NCBI GenBank assembly: GCA_029948255.1
Contig: JALIZF010001762.1
Location: 539,501-603,500, forward strand
Direction: 5' to 3'
Length of the DNA: 64,000 nt
DNA from: Telmatactis stephensoni
Taxonomy: Eukaryota > Cnidaria > Anthozoa > Actiniaria > Isophelliidae
The notes beneath the pieces were generated by a model. It saw nothing but the letters and a program-made list of their open reading frames with translations, was not told the DNA's origin and made no database searches. This document shows, in pieces, positions 14,201 to 28,600 of this stretch; the stretch's first letter is position 1; every line of letters begins with the position of its first letter. The translations under genes were made by a program, and so were the position numbers.

Positions 14201-17200
14201 TGTAGTATGTTGTATAGTTACATTCTAGGGACTTTGAGGTAAAACTTTGAGTTTTAGACCACTTGTTTGTTTTGTTTCAGTGTTTTGTTTTGACTGCTTG
14301 TTTGTCGGTGTATTTTTGTCTGTTTCGTTTGTGTGTAATGTTATGTTTTGTTCGTCTGTCTTATTTGAAAAATTTCATTGAAAATTAAAACGCCGAGAGT
14401 TGCACATCGTTTTGACAAAATATACTGTTGTAATGTAGACGGTGGAATCAGTTTTTACTCAAATTTTTATTTCCAACACAAGGTATTTTTTCATTCTTCT
14501 ATAAGTTCTTTTGTTACATTCTTCTATAAGTTCTTTTATCACATTCTTCTATAAGTTCTTTTTGCTACTTGTCGGCGTTATGCACAGCCAATGCATTCGC
14601 ATGGGTTAATTAGCAATACGATTTGGTAGAACCACTACGCTCGGCTAGGACCCGTACAAATACCCTTACGAGAAGTACGAGACTTTGAGTAACGAGACAC
14701 GGAGATGACTGTAAACCAGTTTAATCTTTAGTAACAACTTCCAGCACTAGGCTGCGAGTCGCCTCGGAGAGTAATTGGCTAATACAAGAAAGTTAAGGAA
14801 TCCATGAAACTGATACAAGTAACGTCTAGTACTGGTCTTACAATGGGGATCAAGGTCACAACAGTTATGGCTGTAACTACTAGATTATTAATAACTTGCA
14901 ACAGGTGCATCACGCGAACTTTAACCTGCTCGTTATGTGGCTATAGATCACCTACCACTCAATATAATACCTGCCAAACCTCTAACTTTCCCAGTTTAGT
15001 AAAGAATAACATATATTTTAACATATATCCAACAGTTCAACAACGCTTTGCTACTCCCCAGTTTAAAAAGGTTAAAAAGTTATTTTAAATTTTAAGTTTA
15101 TCAATGCAATGATTTTTTTTGTAAAATATATATATATATATACATACACAAGCATTACATAATTCATTACAAACACGACTTCAGTTTAGGTTAAAATTTT
15201 AAAAAGTATATTTATTAAAAGTTAAATTGAAAATTAATTAATACTGTATGCTTTATTAAAAAGAAAAGTTTTAAGCCAGGGCCATGGAGTACTCTCTGGC
15301 ACTTCTCAAGTGCCTTTTGTAACAGTATATGAATGGGGACTAAGAATACCGTTACAAATTCATTTATTCTCTCCAACATAAGTCTTTACAGTTTGAGTGT
15401 AGGCTAACAAGTGAGGTATACTAACTAAGAGCTAAGTAATTGTAACAACTAATTCAGGGGGGAAAGTATTGGAAATGCTCGAATTCTATTGGTTGCTAAG
15501 GAAAAGGCAAGCTCATTAGGTTGTGTTTACTGGACCATCAAGGGAGAGGTTTCAAAGAGAAATCTCTATGATTCCAGCAAGACAATACCTAGACTTTACA
15601 ATAGCTGACAGATAGGAAAAAGTACAATACACAAACAGGTAACAAGAAATGAGGAAAGTAGGACTTACTGGAAACACAATCTGTCCAAAGAGCTCAAGCA
15701 GCTTTTATTTGTATAGGCGTGCTATTATGCATAACTAGGGGGAAGCACGCCAGCATAACAGCCGAGTGAGATCATTGAAACAAATCGGTTTCGAATATAA
15801 TTACCAGTGTTTCTCCAATAAACTGTGCCAGGGTTTCCAGGGAAACCAGGGCCATAGAGTACTCTCTGGCACTTCTCAAGTGCCTATCGCGTGAACCACC
15901 CGTAAGCACCTGATTGCTCAGAGAGTTCCGACGTCGGCTTTATTGGAAAAACGCAAGTAACAAAACTAGCAACCAATAAGATTCCTGGATAGCATTTATT
16001 AAATTAAAATAGGATAAACAAGAGAGATAAACATTAAAATAGAAAGACAAGAAATATAAAAATCTGACTAAAACAGTTAAAAAAATATGGCAGTAAATCT
16101 TATGTGATTTATGCCCCGTAACACAATGATAACGTGCATCAATATGAAAGTGACGTAAGAACTTGGTAGTTTCAAAGAACGCAACACTAGGCTTACAAAT
16201 CTTACAAATAGTCAGTTAATTTTAAAATATGAGAAATCACTAACGAGGAAATCACTCAATAAACAATTATTTTATTCTTCTATACGTTTTTTCTTACAAA
16301 TAGTCAATTAATTTTTAAAATATGAGAAATCACTAGCGTGGAAATCACTCAACGAACCATTATTTTATTCGTCTATAAGTTTTTTCTTACAAATAGTCAA
16401 ATTTAAAATATGAGAAATCACTCAAATGGAAATCTCTCAATGAGCCATTATTCTTCGATTAATCTTTTTTTTTATGTTTTTGTTAGAGACCGCTCAGTAC
16501 AGACTTTTGTTGCACTCTTGTTTTATTCACATGTTACGGTAAGAATTTGCTTACTATAGAGATCTTGTTTCTCTATTCGCTGTTGTATAACTACTGTACT
16601 AAAACAGTTAAAAAATATATGGGTAACATGACTCCCCCCTTTTGGAGCAGGCAGTCGATTTACCAGTTTCTTTAACCTCCTTAAGATGGCTAAACTTATG
16701 TGATTTATGCCCCGTAACAAATAGATGTCGTGTTACACTTGAGAAGATGAGATTTGAAAAGGGGGGAAAAAGGTACTGCCCCCATGATTATGCGGAGGTA
16801 CTGGGCTCTGAGTCTGAAGCGTGTTCCGAGGCGTCAATCAATGGTGCTTGACAGGACTTACAACATTCTGAGCGTATCCCAGGAATTGGTTTCACGGTAT
16901 GTGTAATAATTGGTGCAGGAGGTTGCGCCCGGTGAAAGTCTCTAAAAAAGCAGTATATAACCAAAAGAATAATGAAGTTGATAAACGACAGAGACAAAGC
17001 TATCAAAGCAATGATTAGAGCCGTGGAAGTGGCAGTGGTTTCATGGATGTTTTTGATGTCTTGTTGTATTTCTTTGATTTTAGCGTTTAAGCGCCCGTCG
17101 ATACGGTTAAAGGTCTTGTCGAGGTTACACAATGAGTGTGAGATGTGGGGCAATGTGAAGTGTTTTGTAGTGCAAATCAAGAGCGGCGGTGTTACTGGGC

Positions 17201-20200
17201 GAGATCCCATGGTATATACTGCACGGTATTAGAACTAAATAAAGGATGCCGTGACGGAAATAGCGGATGCATGGGCATTGTCTAAATCCTGTTTCGAGGG
17301 ATGCATGGGCGTGCTGGTGTTTCATACGCCGCGATACCGGGCTTTACGAGGTTCTTTTTCTCGAGCTCGTGAAATTTTTCTTGCAGCGCAAGAACATCAC
17401 TTGCAGTAAGTGCATTTGGATTAGGATCCGGTAGCGAGTCCATAATACTAGTCGCGTTTTCTGCTTCCTCGAGCGTCTTCGGTTGCTGCAGGATGACCGA
17501 TGATTTTTTATATGTGGCTCTAGGCTACCAATAAAATAATGGACCTGCTCGGTTGTAGGTATTCCTAACCGCTGACAGCGCTTACGAATATCGGCAGAAT
17601 TATCACTAAGGGATTCGTTAGTTCCCTGTTTTCCTCAACTACTCAACTAACTAAGCAATTATTGTTGCCTTAAGTAGTTTACACTGTAACATTTACACGT
17701 ATTATCTAATCATTAACATTGAGGTAATCGTTACAACTTATTTATTATTAACGTGAGTTCAGATCACGAAGGTTACTATTCCATTTATACTATTTTATTA
17801 ATATTTTATATTTCATCTCCCAACACTTCCTCGATCAATTATTAACAAAAAATCACAAAGCATAATATTGTCTAGCAAATCACGTCTAACATAGTGTACA
17901 TCTCTAAAGATGAGATAACGTAAAGGGAGAATCAGTTGGTTAATACGAGAAGATTAAGGAATGCGTGAAACTGGTACAAGTAACCTCTAGCATTGGCTCA
18001 TAACACTATAAGTCAAAAGTCAAAACGGTTATGGCTATCAGTACTAGAATATTAATAACTTGCAACAGGTTCATCACGCGAACTTTAACCTGCTTGTTAT
18101 GTGGCTACACAACACCTAGCCACTCAATGAATAATCTGCCAATCTATAATTACTTTTGCCAATTCAGTACGAATAACATATTTTTTGCTTAACAATTTTG
18201 TCTTAATTTTCTCCCGTTACATTACCCTCACCTTAAGAGCAAAGCCTCCTGGCTGCGAAAAAAAAATATGACAAAAACTGAGCACTATCGTAGCTATCAC
18301 GCGACGTAACCGTGTCCACAACCGGGCTAGACTAATCAAAATCTCCGGGGGCTACAATCAAATATTTGACACAAACTGACACTATTACATAGATTTCAAC
18401 ACAAGGCCATTACAAATTGTCCAGTGTCCAAAAGTAATAAAAACAAGTTCGTTAACTTTCACGATTGACTCTACCAACTGCGTCCCCCAGTCTTCTTAGA
18501 CCGCCACTGACTCCCCAAATTCTGCGTGCCAGTCTTCCGTTTCGGTGATTTCGCCGTTCACGTACGAATCCAAGTAATTTGCGTAGACCAGCGCCTTGTC
18601 TGCTTGTGATAAGTTCAGGCCTCTCAGAGACGGACACGGTGGGTCCAGTCTTCGAGGTTGGAGATAATTCTCCCTGTCAAAATCCCCAAGGGTCCGCACG
18701 GACGTGGTCCCCTTGGTCCAAGGGACGAATGGTGCCGTGCATAGTTTCAAGGCTCTCCAAGTAGCCGTGGAGCCAAGGGCTGACGTTTGCTTGGGATTCC
18801 GCCTCACGCTGGCCGGGCTGAAGGCCATGTAAGCGCGTCTGTACGCTGTATGTCTTCTTAGATTTCCACGAGAATGGCACTTGGGTGGTAAAGTGTTTGG
18901 TGAGAGACGTCAACCGTTGTCCCGTCATAACCAGGATAGTAGCTTGTTCCACTTGGAATTTTTCCGAGCCATTTGCGTAGACCAGCGCCTTGTCTGCTTG
19001 TGATAAGTTCAGGCCTCTCAGAGACGGACACGGTGGGTCCAGTCTTCGAGGTTGGAGATAATTCTCCCTGTCAAAATCCCCAAGGGTCCGCACGGACGTG
19101 GTCCCCTTGGTCCAAGGGACGAATGGTGCCGTGCATAGTTTCAAGGCTCTCCAAGTAGCCGTGGAGCCAAGGGCTGACGTTTGCTTGGGATTCCGCCTCA
19201 CGCTGGCCGGGCTGAAGGCCATGTAAGCGCGTCTGTACGCTGTATGTTTTCTTAGATTTCCACGAGAATGGCACTTGGGTGGTGAAGTGTTTGGTGAGAG
19301 ACGTCAACCGTTGTCCCGTCATAACCAGGATAGTAGCTTGTGCCACTTGGAATTTTTCCGAGCCATGTTGGAATCCATCGATAACGATTACCCCATTCAA
19401 CATTCTGAAGTCAGCAATTCAAGGTCTTGGTAGTGTCGATAATACAACGCAATGAGTTGAAAAAGTTTGTGACTAAGGACAGAGTCGCAAGGCCTCTCTA
19501 TATATACCATGATTACACCTGCTCGCAAACAAGACCGGTTTACAATTGATCCACATGTATGATTAATAATGAATATGCTTGAATAAAATGGCAAGTTCCA
19601 TTTCTATAATAATTATGATTATAGGTGATGATCACACACGGTGGGCGCATGTCTCTCCTCCAATGGAATGGCAGGCGACTCTGGCAAAGTATATGCCGCT
19701 TGATAATAATAATAATAATAATAATAATTTAATTCTTCAAACAACGCATTTAAATAATACTCAATGCTTTTTACAATAATGATAAAAAAAGTAAAAGAAA
19801 AACCAGGAAAAAAATATAATAAGTAGCAACCTGGTGTGCTCTGTACTTGCGTACAGAGTACAAAAAACTGATAATCCTAATTATAACTACTATTCGTATT
19901 CGTATAATATAACAAAAAAAATGATGATGCCGGTATAAAGGTTCCGCCATGAACAAAGGACAATGGCCACGATGACCGAAAGTACTCCTAACCAAGCTAT
20001 CGCTAAATAAGTTAGGATATCATTGACAGTTGTTTGTGTGGTTTCATGAATTTCATTTTTAGCACTTAAAAACCCTTATAAACTTGTGGCCCTCACCTAA
20101 AAATACTTATTACACATTGAATAGTACAAATATCCCTATATGCATAATTAAATCACTATTTATTGATGGCCATAGGACCGTTCAGGTTGATACTGTGGTG

Positions 20201-23200
20201 CCAGTCTCAGCTGCGGGGGTAGACCGTATTGACTTGGACCCTGGTTGGCAGCGACGGTGTCCGAGTTTAAGGTCTTTACAATCTCCATGCCAATACTCTC
20301 GCCGATTTTCTAGAGATTGTAAGTTGTCGAATTATGATCATCTGTTTGGCTTTTCTGTAAGGTAACATGTAGTCGTGCAGCTCGTTCAGCCTCTTGATAG
20401 GTTGAAGGTTGTTGCAATCAAAATTGTTCATTTTTGTCGTATCAGGAAATGTAACATTCGTGCTGCTTTTTTATGTACAATTTTCATAAAAAGTGAAAAT
20501 ACAAACGAATTTCCAAGAAAGTCTATTCCCAGATTTCATTAAAAAGTGATTAGAAGTTAACAAGAAAGATTTTTCAACGAAGTATCAAAGATCACAAAAA
20601 TATCGCTACTGAAGATGCCTGTGTCTGAGTCTGTCTGTGTGTGTGTCTGTCTGTCTGTCTGTCTATCTGTCTGTCTTTATTAATTATTTCGCCAGAGAAT
20701 TCCTGGGATTTCCTGCAGCATGCTATCTGACTATGAACAATCAACCAATTTCCTGTTTTCGATACTGATTATTATCTAATAATTGACATATCAAAGTAAC
20801 TTTGTGAATGAAATATTTGCCAAGATTGATATTTTGTAATTTGTCTCTTTACATTCTACAATTAAACATAGTTAAAACTTTGAAAATTATGAAACATTTT
20901 AGCGTACACCCTCGAGATACTCGAAAGGTTTCCGTTAGTAGAGGTGTCTGCTTACGGAGTGTAAAAATACAGTGTTTGAGTGGGAATGACTTCAAACGGG
21001 GTTCAGTTTGGAAAAAGATCTCCGTAAGCGGAGCTTGGGTTGAATTACAATACCAAAAAATTGAAAGCATTATTGCAAACAAAATTCTAAATTAATTACC
21101 CATCTTTAAAAAACCCTGAAAAGTTAGCCAGGAGTTATTTTAACTCAAATAAGCCCCTTTTGATCTTATCAACACACATTCACCCACCAAAAACATTAAA
21201 ATACCTATTAAAAAATTACCTTTGTAAAATAAAAAAAAAACACCAATTGTTATATAATGTATATATAGCTAATTGCACAAACATTGATCCTTTCAAACCA
21301 TAGAAGCTGAGACCGAAATGAACACTGAGAAATCTGTTGATAAGATCATTTTAAAGAAGCGCGTGTACATGGACGTTTCAAACAGTGACTCTGTAATATA
21401 CGTAATACATATATTGTAATTTTTTTTCCTTTCCTCGTTTTTTTATTTTTTGTTTGTTTTGTTTATTTGTTTTTTAATGTCACATGTAAAATGTTATAAA
21501 TATGTTCATATAATATCAATTTAAAAAATGATGGATAATAAATTGTGAATCAATGAGCAAGTGTAATTCATTTCGTAAGTGCGCGGCGTTCGATTTCCAG
21601 TAACCTCACACTGTTTCGACTTCTTTCCATTAAGTGTAGCAGCTGTAATATGCTTTGAATCACCTTAAAACGGAGCACTGATGGAAAGGCGGGGGGAGGG
21701 GTGGTAAAATGAGCGCACACCCTCAAGTTTATTAGTCAGATGGTGACTATTTCGAGCTAACGACGTAAAATAAAGTCCTTTACCTTTATCTTTTAATCAA
21801 GAAATACGAGAGGAGAACAGTAGAAGTCATAGATCGACTTATAAAAAGTTGTACGATTAAAATTGAGGATTGGTGTACATTTAGCTTGCAACTTAGTGCA
21901 CACTTAGCGTGCAACTATCAAGTTTTGGGTGCACGCGGGAGGTTGCTAAGCATGAGAATGAAAGATCTCAGCTTTACATACCACTGTTATCATGTCCTAT
22001 TCGTAGAGTTGTAAGAACACCAAGACTTGAATGCTACAAAATATGAGAGAAAATACCAGGATATGAAAGAAATTTGGAAATGTAAACACAAACACATATG
22101 AGAAATAGGAAAAAACAGATTTTAAGAAGATTTTGACAGATGTTGCAACTAATGAATTTCAAACGCAGACATCCATTTTTTGGTGCGTTTTAGGGGTGAA
22201 AATTGAAATTCTAGCCCCCCCCCCCCCCCGTCCCCTCCCCCCCGCCCTCCCTCAATCACTCAGACACTGAATCTATTTGCATATTTCCAACTGTACGTTT
22301 TGAATTGATCTATTGAAGAGTTGCCATTACATTGACTGGCTGCTTACCTTGAATCTAAACTCATTTTCATTCTTTGGTAAACACATAACCCCAGTATCAG
22401 TCACGTGACCAGCTAGAGTCATCCATGCATTAGCCGTAGTAGACCCTCCACCCAGTTGCTTGCCTGTCTTGATTACCACCTTATATGTAATCGCTGTAAA
22501 AAGCCAATTGCAAATATAAAGGATTTGTCAGAAATAAGCAGGGGGGAGGGGTAGAAAATGGGGTAGGGTCATAACTTTTTGAGCCCGTGAAAAGGGGAGG
22601 GTCATGAAAAAATGGGCAATGAAAAAGGGAACAATTTGTAATTTTAGCGCAAATCTCAGGGGAGGGCCAAGAAATTTCATTCCCATCGCTAAGGAGGTTC
22701 ACATCATTTTTATCACTCAATTTAAAATCTCCATCCCCCTCCCCCTGCTAATATGAAGAGCCGGACAAACGTGTCCGTATTATAGAGGTATTTTATTTTA
22801 TTTATTTGATATCTTTTTCTTTTTAAAATCAGCTTGATGGCACCACCTTTGCTGATTATGTTATATAAATAAATATATATAAAAGAGGTTAGGCTTATGA
22901 CGTCATTTTAAAGTTTCTTATGGCAAGTATTGCTCTTTTTATCAGGTACAAATCATGTTTGCAGATATACACGTTGTCTAATGCATTCAACACTGCCAAA
23001 TTTTGCGTTTTCTTTTATCACTATGTCACAAAGGGGAAATTATTTCTTACAAGAGCTCAGTAAATTACACACTGTCGTTAATAGAGTAGATTTCGTATGG
23101 CTGTGAAAACGGCACCGCACGGTCATGGCACGGTTACGGCAAGAATTTCAAACATCACAGCACGGTCACGGCACGTGACGATACGTCTCACACTCATACG

Positions 23201-25627
23201 AAATCTGCTCTAAAGAGGTAGAATTTGTATGAATTTTGCTGAGGAGGTCTGCGTAAGATGGCTAGTCAAACCATTGGTTGTTTCTATTGAATCTGTTCTG
23301 TCAGATGTAGATTCTCCGGAGCGAGGCTTTGCGGGAAGTCATTGCAACCATGCATGGTTGTGGTCGAAATAATTGAGTATTTCTCCCAAGAAAAGTGAAA
23401 TCTTTTGCCATTCAAAAATGTTCCTGTCCACAAGAATGGCTGGCGCAAAATCACTCTGATGATACTAGTTATAAACTGTACCTGTTGAAGTGAAACAGTT
23501 TGTAAAACAGAAGAAATCTACAGCGTTCAATGACAAGAGATGGTACAGAAATTGCTCTCTTTCTTCTTCGGTTCTCAAAAATGCATAATCTTTGTATCTC
23601 ATCCTGTAGAAGATTAAAAAAATGAAGGTGAAAATAAGGGTGATGAAAAATGAGAAGAAACAAAAGAAAAGAGAGAAAAAGTAATAAATGGGGAAAATGT
23701 GCCCTTGCAAATCAGAGGGGAAGGAGGAAAAATGCTTCCTTAATCCCCTTCCCTCCCCTCCCTCCCCTCCCCCTCCCTTTCCCCTCCTCTCTTCCCTTTT
23801 ACCTGGGTCCCCAAAGACAGGAAGATTGATGAAATTTTAGCATGTCTCTCACCTCAGTAGCCTATCGTCACTAACAATCTGTTTAAGGTGTTTGGACAGC
23901 ACCTTCTTCTCTAAGGAAAGTCTGAAGCCAAGATTTGTTATATTTAGTAAGTTGGTAATGAAGCACAGCAATTCAAGCATCATCATCATCAACATCATCA
24001 TCATTCATTCAGGTTTTCCAAGGTCAAGAAGTACCAAACAATGTCAAGAATGACAACAACTACTAACAATGTTCAACAACCACCACCACAACAACAACAA
24101 CAACTACTACTACTACAATGGCAACAGCAACATCAAAAACCACAACAGCAACAACAACATCAGCAGCTGCAGGTAACAGCAAGAAAAACAGTACCAACTA
24201 CCAACACCACCAACACCACAACAACAACAGCAACCACCAAAACAACAACAACAACTGATGACAGCGTACAGCTTGAACAATGGCACAAATAATCATCATA
24301 CCTTGCCCAAGCTCTAGCATGGCCAATATCTGTCTTAATCTCTGACATTGTTTGAACGTGTCTGTAATGCAAAAGTTGAGGATCAGTGAGTATTTTCTTC
24401 GACTAAAGCACATACTTATCTACTTTAACTCCAACAGAGGGCTAAGGCTCAATGTATCAGTTAATGTACATAAGTTCTTTTTTGTACAGTATTATACGCC
24501 ACACTTCTCTAATCTAATCAGTTCTTCACTTGTCTTCTTGTTTTACCTCTATTTCATTTTTGCTGTTTTTTACTCTTTTATACATTTCTTTTAACATATC
24601 CTCTCATTTCTTAAATTACTACCGTTATCGTTGAAGTGCGACCCGTGAAGTTCAAAGTCTAGTCTGGAAACTAGCATTCTCACGGACGTCAATCAAATCA
24701 TTCAACCAAAACAAACAGCGATTTTGACCCTGAAACCTACTGAAAATATCTTGTACTCACGAAGGAAAATACAAAATTTAAGCTTTCTAAATGAAAGTAA
24801 AGCTTTTTCAATAAATACGAGTCAGCTTTTTCTTGTTTGAGAGTAAAATTGTCAATTGTCTCACTGGCGTAATTTGATTGACGTCCGTCTCAATGCTTGT
24901 TTTCAGACGAGACTTTGAACTTTACAGGTCGCACTTCAACGATAACGGTAGTAAAAAGACTTTTCCGAGTTTTTTGTAAGCTTTTCAAATGGTCTATAAT
25001 GGTATCACTGATATTTTTGGATGCCAAAATATCAATATCTACACATAAAAAGTTACTTAGGCCTAGTTCAAACGTCGCATCTCACATGTGTCGAATGCAA
25101 TGCAAATGAGATGATAATGAGTAGAAACAAAAGATTTGACTAATTTGCATTGAATTCAGCACATGTGAGATTCGACGTTTGAACTAGGCCTTAGGTCACT
25201 TTAATGGGCAATCCTTCAATCGAATCTTAATAAGTCCAAACATGCTAATTAAGTGCCTAAAGGGAGATGACTTACTTCATGTCAGCAAGAGCAGAGCTAG
25301 GTTGTTGCATTGGCTGCATCATGGTCAGAATATCTGCTCCAGCACTAGATTTCCGTCTGATGTTCAGCTGTTTGGAGGGTGAGTCTAGAACAGACTTTGT
25401 GCTTCCTAAAACAATTGTAGCAGCAAAACTTAAGTCACTGTAAGCCTTTTGAACCAATCAGAATTTACATTGCTTGTAAGACTGTAGCCAAATTTTTGCT
25501 GGGGTAACAGCTAGAAAATGTAATCATAACTGACAAGGCTTGGATGAGCAGATCAAGAATACAAATACAAAGGAGTTCTACTGCAAACTCCCTACATCTC
25601 TATCACCTGCCCCTTTCTCCTCCTCCC

Positions 25628-25658
<31 letters not shown>

Positions 25659-28600
25659 AAAATTAATGAGAGGAAGAAGCAAATGAGGAACTGTCCTATA
25701 CCTCCTGGAGAGAGGTAATTGGAGTCTGTAGGTGTAGATGGTCCATCTTCTGAGTTGCTTTCACACAAACACTGGTATGCTAACAGGTGAGACCAGAGAG
25801 AAGACTTGCCCTGTAGAAAAGAAGTGTATAACATTGATGAAGATATTTGGTGGTGTGAGTGGCAGCAGTAATGGCAGTGGTGGTGGCAGTGGTGGCTGTG
25901 GTGGTGGTGATGGTGGTGGCAGTGGTAGTGGTTATGGTGGTGATGGCAATGGTGATGGTGGTGGCAGTGGCAGTGGTGGTTTTGAGGATGGTGTATTGGA
26001 CAGTAATGGCGTGCCAGTGAAACATGGTAGAGCAGATTTCATATCACTGGAAAAACGACATGGTCACTGCAAAGTATGGTTACAGCAGGAATTTCAAATG
26101 TTTTATAGACATTACAGTACTGACACAGTCACGGTACAGTGCGGTAAGTTTCCCACTCATACGAAAACTGCTCTGGCTAGTGAATATAATGATGTGATAT
26201 ATCATTATAGGAACTAATCTGAAATATAACAGAATCAGAATAGGCAATTGTAATCACCTCCTTTGTCTGTAGTCCATGGCTAAAGACCCTCTCCAATAGA
26301 TCACACAGACTTGCAATCAGAGTGTTTTCTTCAACACCTGACACACTAGCATCAGTGTGGCCTAAGTCAACAGCTTCTTGGCCCATCTTTTGGACTAACA
26401 TTCTCTTGGTCTAAAGAAATCAAATCAGACAAAATTAAGTTATGACAAAAACATCACCCAAAATTTTAAAGTACTCTTTAAATGTGCAAAAAGTTTGATT
26501 TGTCATCACCATGCAAGATGTTCCCTGAGATGATGACAGTGATAAATGGGTGGTCTGTTGATTGATCGATTGATCAATCAATCATTCATTCATTCATTCA
26601 TTCATTGATGCATTCATTCAATCTAATACTTGTGTCATACCTTTTGTCTGCATTCCTTCAGTAACTTCTGTATAAATGCGTTTTGGGTGGTTTCCAAGGC
26701 AGTCATGTCACCAATTTGGCTTTGGCCAGTCTTGGTCTTAGACTCCTGCATAAACTTCTAAAATCAAAAGCATTTACAACAATTAACCTTGTTTATTCCA
26801 GATTATGTATCCTGCGTAAAAACATACCATTGGTCTAACAATTAACCATTTCATAACCATGCTGCTTAATTCCTTCTCAATAATACACCTTAGGTTGTCT
26901 GAATGTCTTCATTTCTTTTCAATCAGTGCTCTCTCTCCTCTCCCCCTCCTTCCCCTCTTCCCTCACCTACAGTGAATAATCTGAGGTTCAATTCAGACAT
27001 ACAGTCACATGAAATCTCTTCTATAATAGGAGATCTAAAACCATAAAAGATCCTGATGAACGGAGTATTTTTAAAGCAATTATTGTCCTTACTCAATGAA
27101 TTCAATAAAATTGACTGCAAAGAAGACTATCATGATAAAAGGTTGTTTTCAAGTGAGTGGGAAACCGAGCACAATGTTTACCGTAATTGATGTGCTAGAC
27201 AGTGTTGCTTTTTCAATAAAAAAAATCATTCAAAATCCCTGACATAATTATGTGATGTGGTGATCATGTCATTTTCCTTGAGTCATATAAAAACTGCTTC
27301 CCTCTCACAAGATTGGTTTTTGCTCATCAAAGTTGTTCTAAAGACTATTAATAATATGTGGTTTGCACAAATATCAATACCCAACCACAGGAAGGATGAG
27401 ACTGATTTCTGAAGGGATTGGGGATCAGAAAAAGAGCAAAATACAATTATACAGTTGGTATTGGAAGAAAACTACTGAAGCCAGAGGGAGTGAGGATCCT
27501 AAATTCTCTCCATGCTGGGGCAAGGATATTTCCTGGAACCACAAGATTTGTTTATTTTTTAAACTATAATATTAATGGAGCTACATTCATAGTCAACAGG
27601 AAGAGCTCCAGCCATTGATAAAATGTGTTTACAATTTCTTGTCAATAAAACAAATGAAGAAGAAAATTTGTTAAAACAGTTGTCAAGCCACAATAAATGT
27701 AGTCTACACATTTTCGTAAACAAAGCTTATTTTCCACAACCTTTTAATTATTTAACAAAAAAAATTTTAAAGCAAAATATCCACACTTCTATTAAAACAT
27801 CATAGAGTGGATATAAATCTTTTATAGATTAAATGCTAGAAGTATGAGTATGTCTAATTAAAATGAACCAATTTCAGGGTGTAAATTATTGTAGACTAAT
27901 TTCACTACTTAGATATATATTCAACAATTTTCTTTCTGATCAAATACCAAGATAAAGAACAGGAAATAACATGCTTAAAAGGTGAAGTTTGGGTTTTTGA
28001 AAGCTTAAAAGCTTTGAAGAAGACATACAAATGAAGGGATAAAATCATGTCATTTCATTCATAAACATTTTTCCATGTTTTCATTACAGTAGATAAACAC
28101 AGACATGCACTACCACATATAAAACCTAAGTCACAAACAAGAATACTGAATTCAACTTTAAGGCAACTCAATTATGTCTGGAGATTCATCAACAACACTT
28201 TTAGATAGAGTGCATTTCATATGTCTGTGAAATAAGATCAAGTTATTTGTGCCTATTTAGTTGCTATTTAGTTGTTATTTAGTTACTACCATTGAACCAG
28301 AACTTTCTTATAATAGCAATACACTGGAGACATCAAATACACAAGAGAATTGAGACAAATGACTTTGCATAATAGCTTTTATTCATAAAATCCCGCTGTT
28401 TCTCCCAAAAGAAACGAGTCAAACACAGCTAAATGTAAGTCACGACAACAGACACCAGAAATGGCTCAACGCACCCTTAACTTTATTAATAATTCCCGCT
28501 TTCTTCCACAAGAAACGAGTCAAACACAGCTAAATTAAGGTAACGACAACACACACCAGAAATGGCTCAACGTATCTTTAGCTTAATTTAATAATTCCAA

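Noticed and set aside
16523..16720. Minus-strand frame next to the transmembrane ORF as a further element gene
   Set aside because: Short, overlaps repeated non-coding text (CTTATGTGATTTATGCCCCG) and has no similarity to retroelement proteins.
18452..19403. Duplicated 110-181-codon frames as a gene with paralogous exons
   Set aside because: Explained by a 394-bp direct duplication not divisible by three; no recognisable domain or splice support.
25738..26217. Gly/Ser-rich 159-codon plus-strand frame
   Set aside because: Runs through DENND5 exon 12 in antisense, a GGT microsatellite and a MITE; composition explains it.
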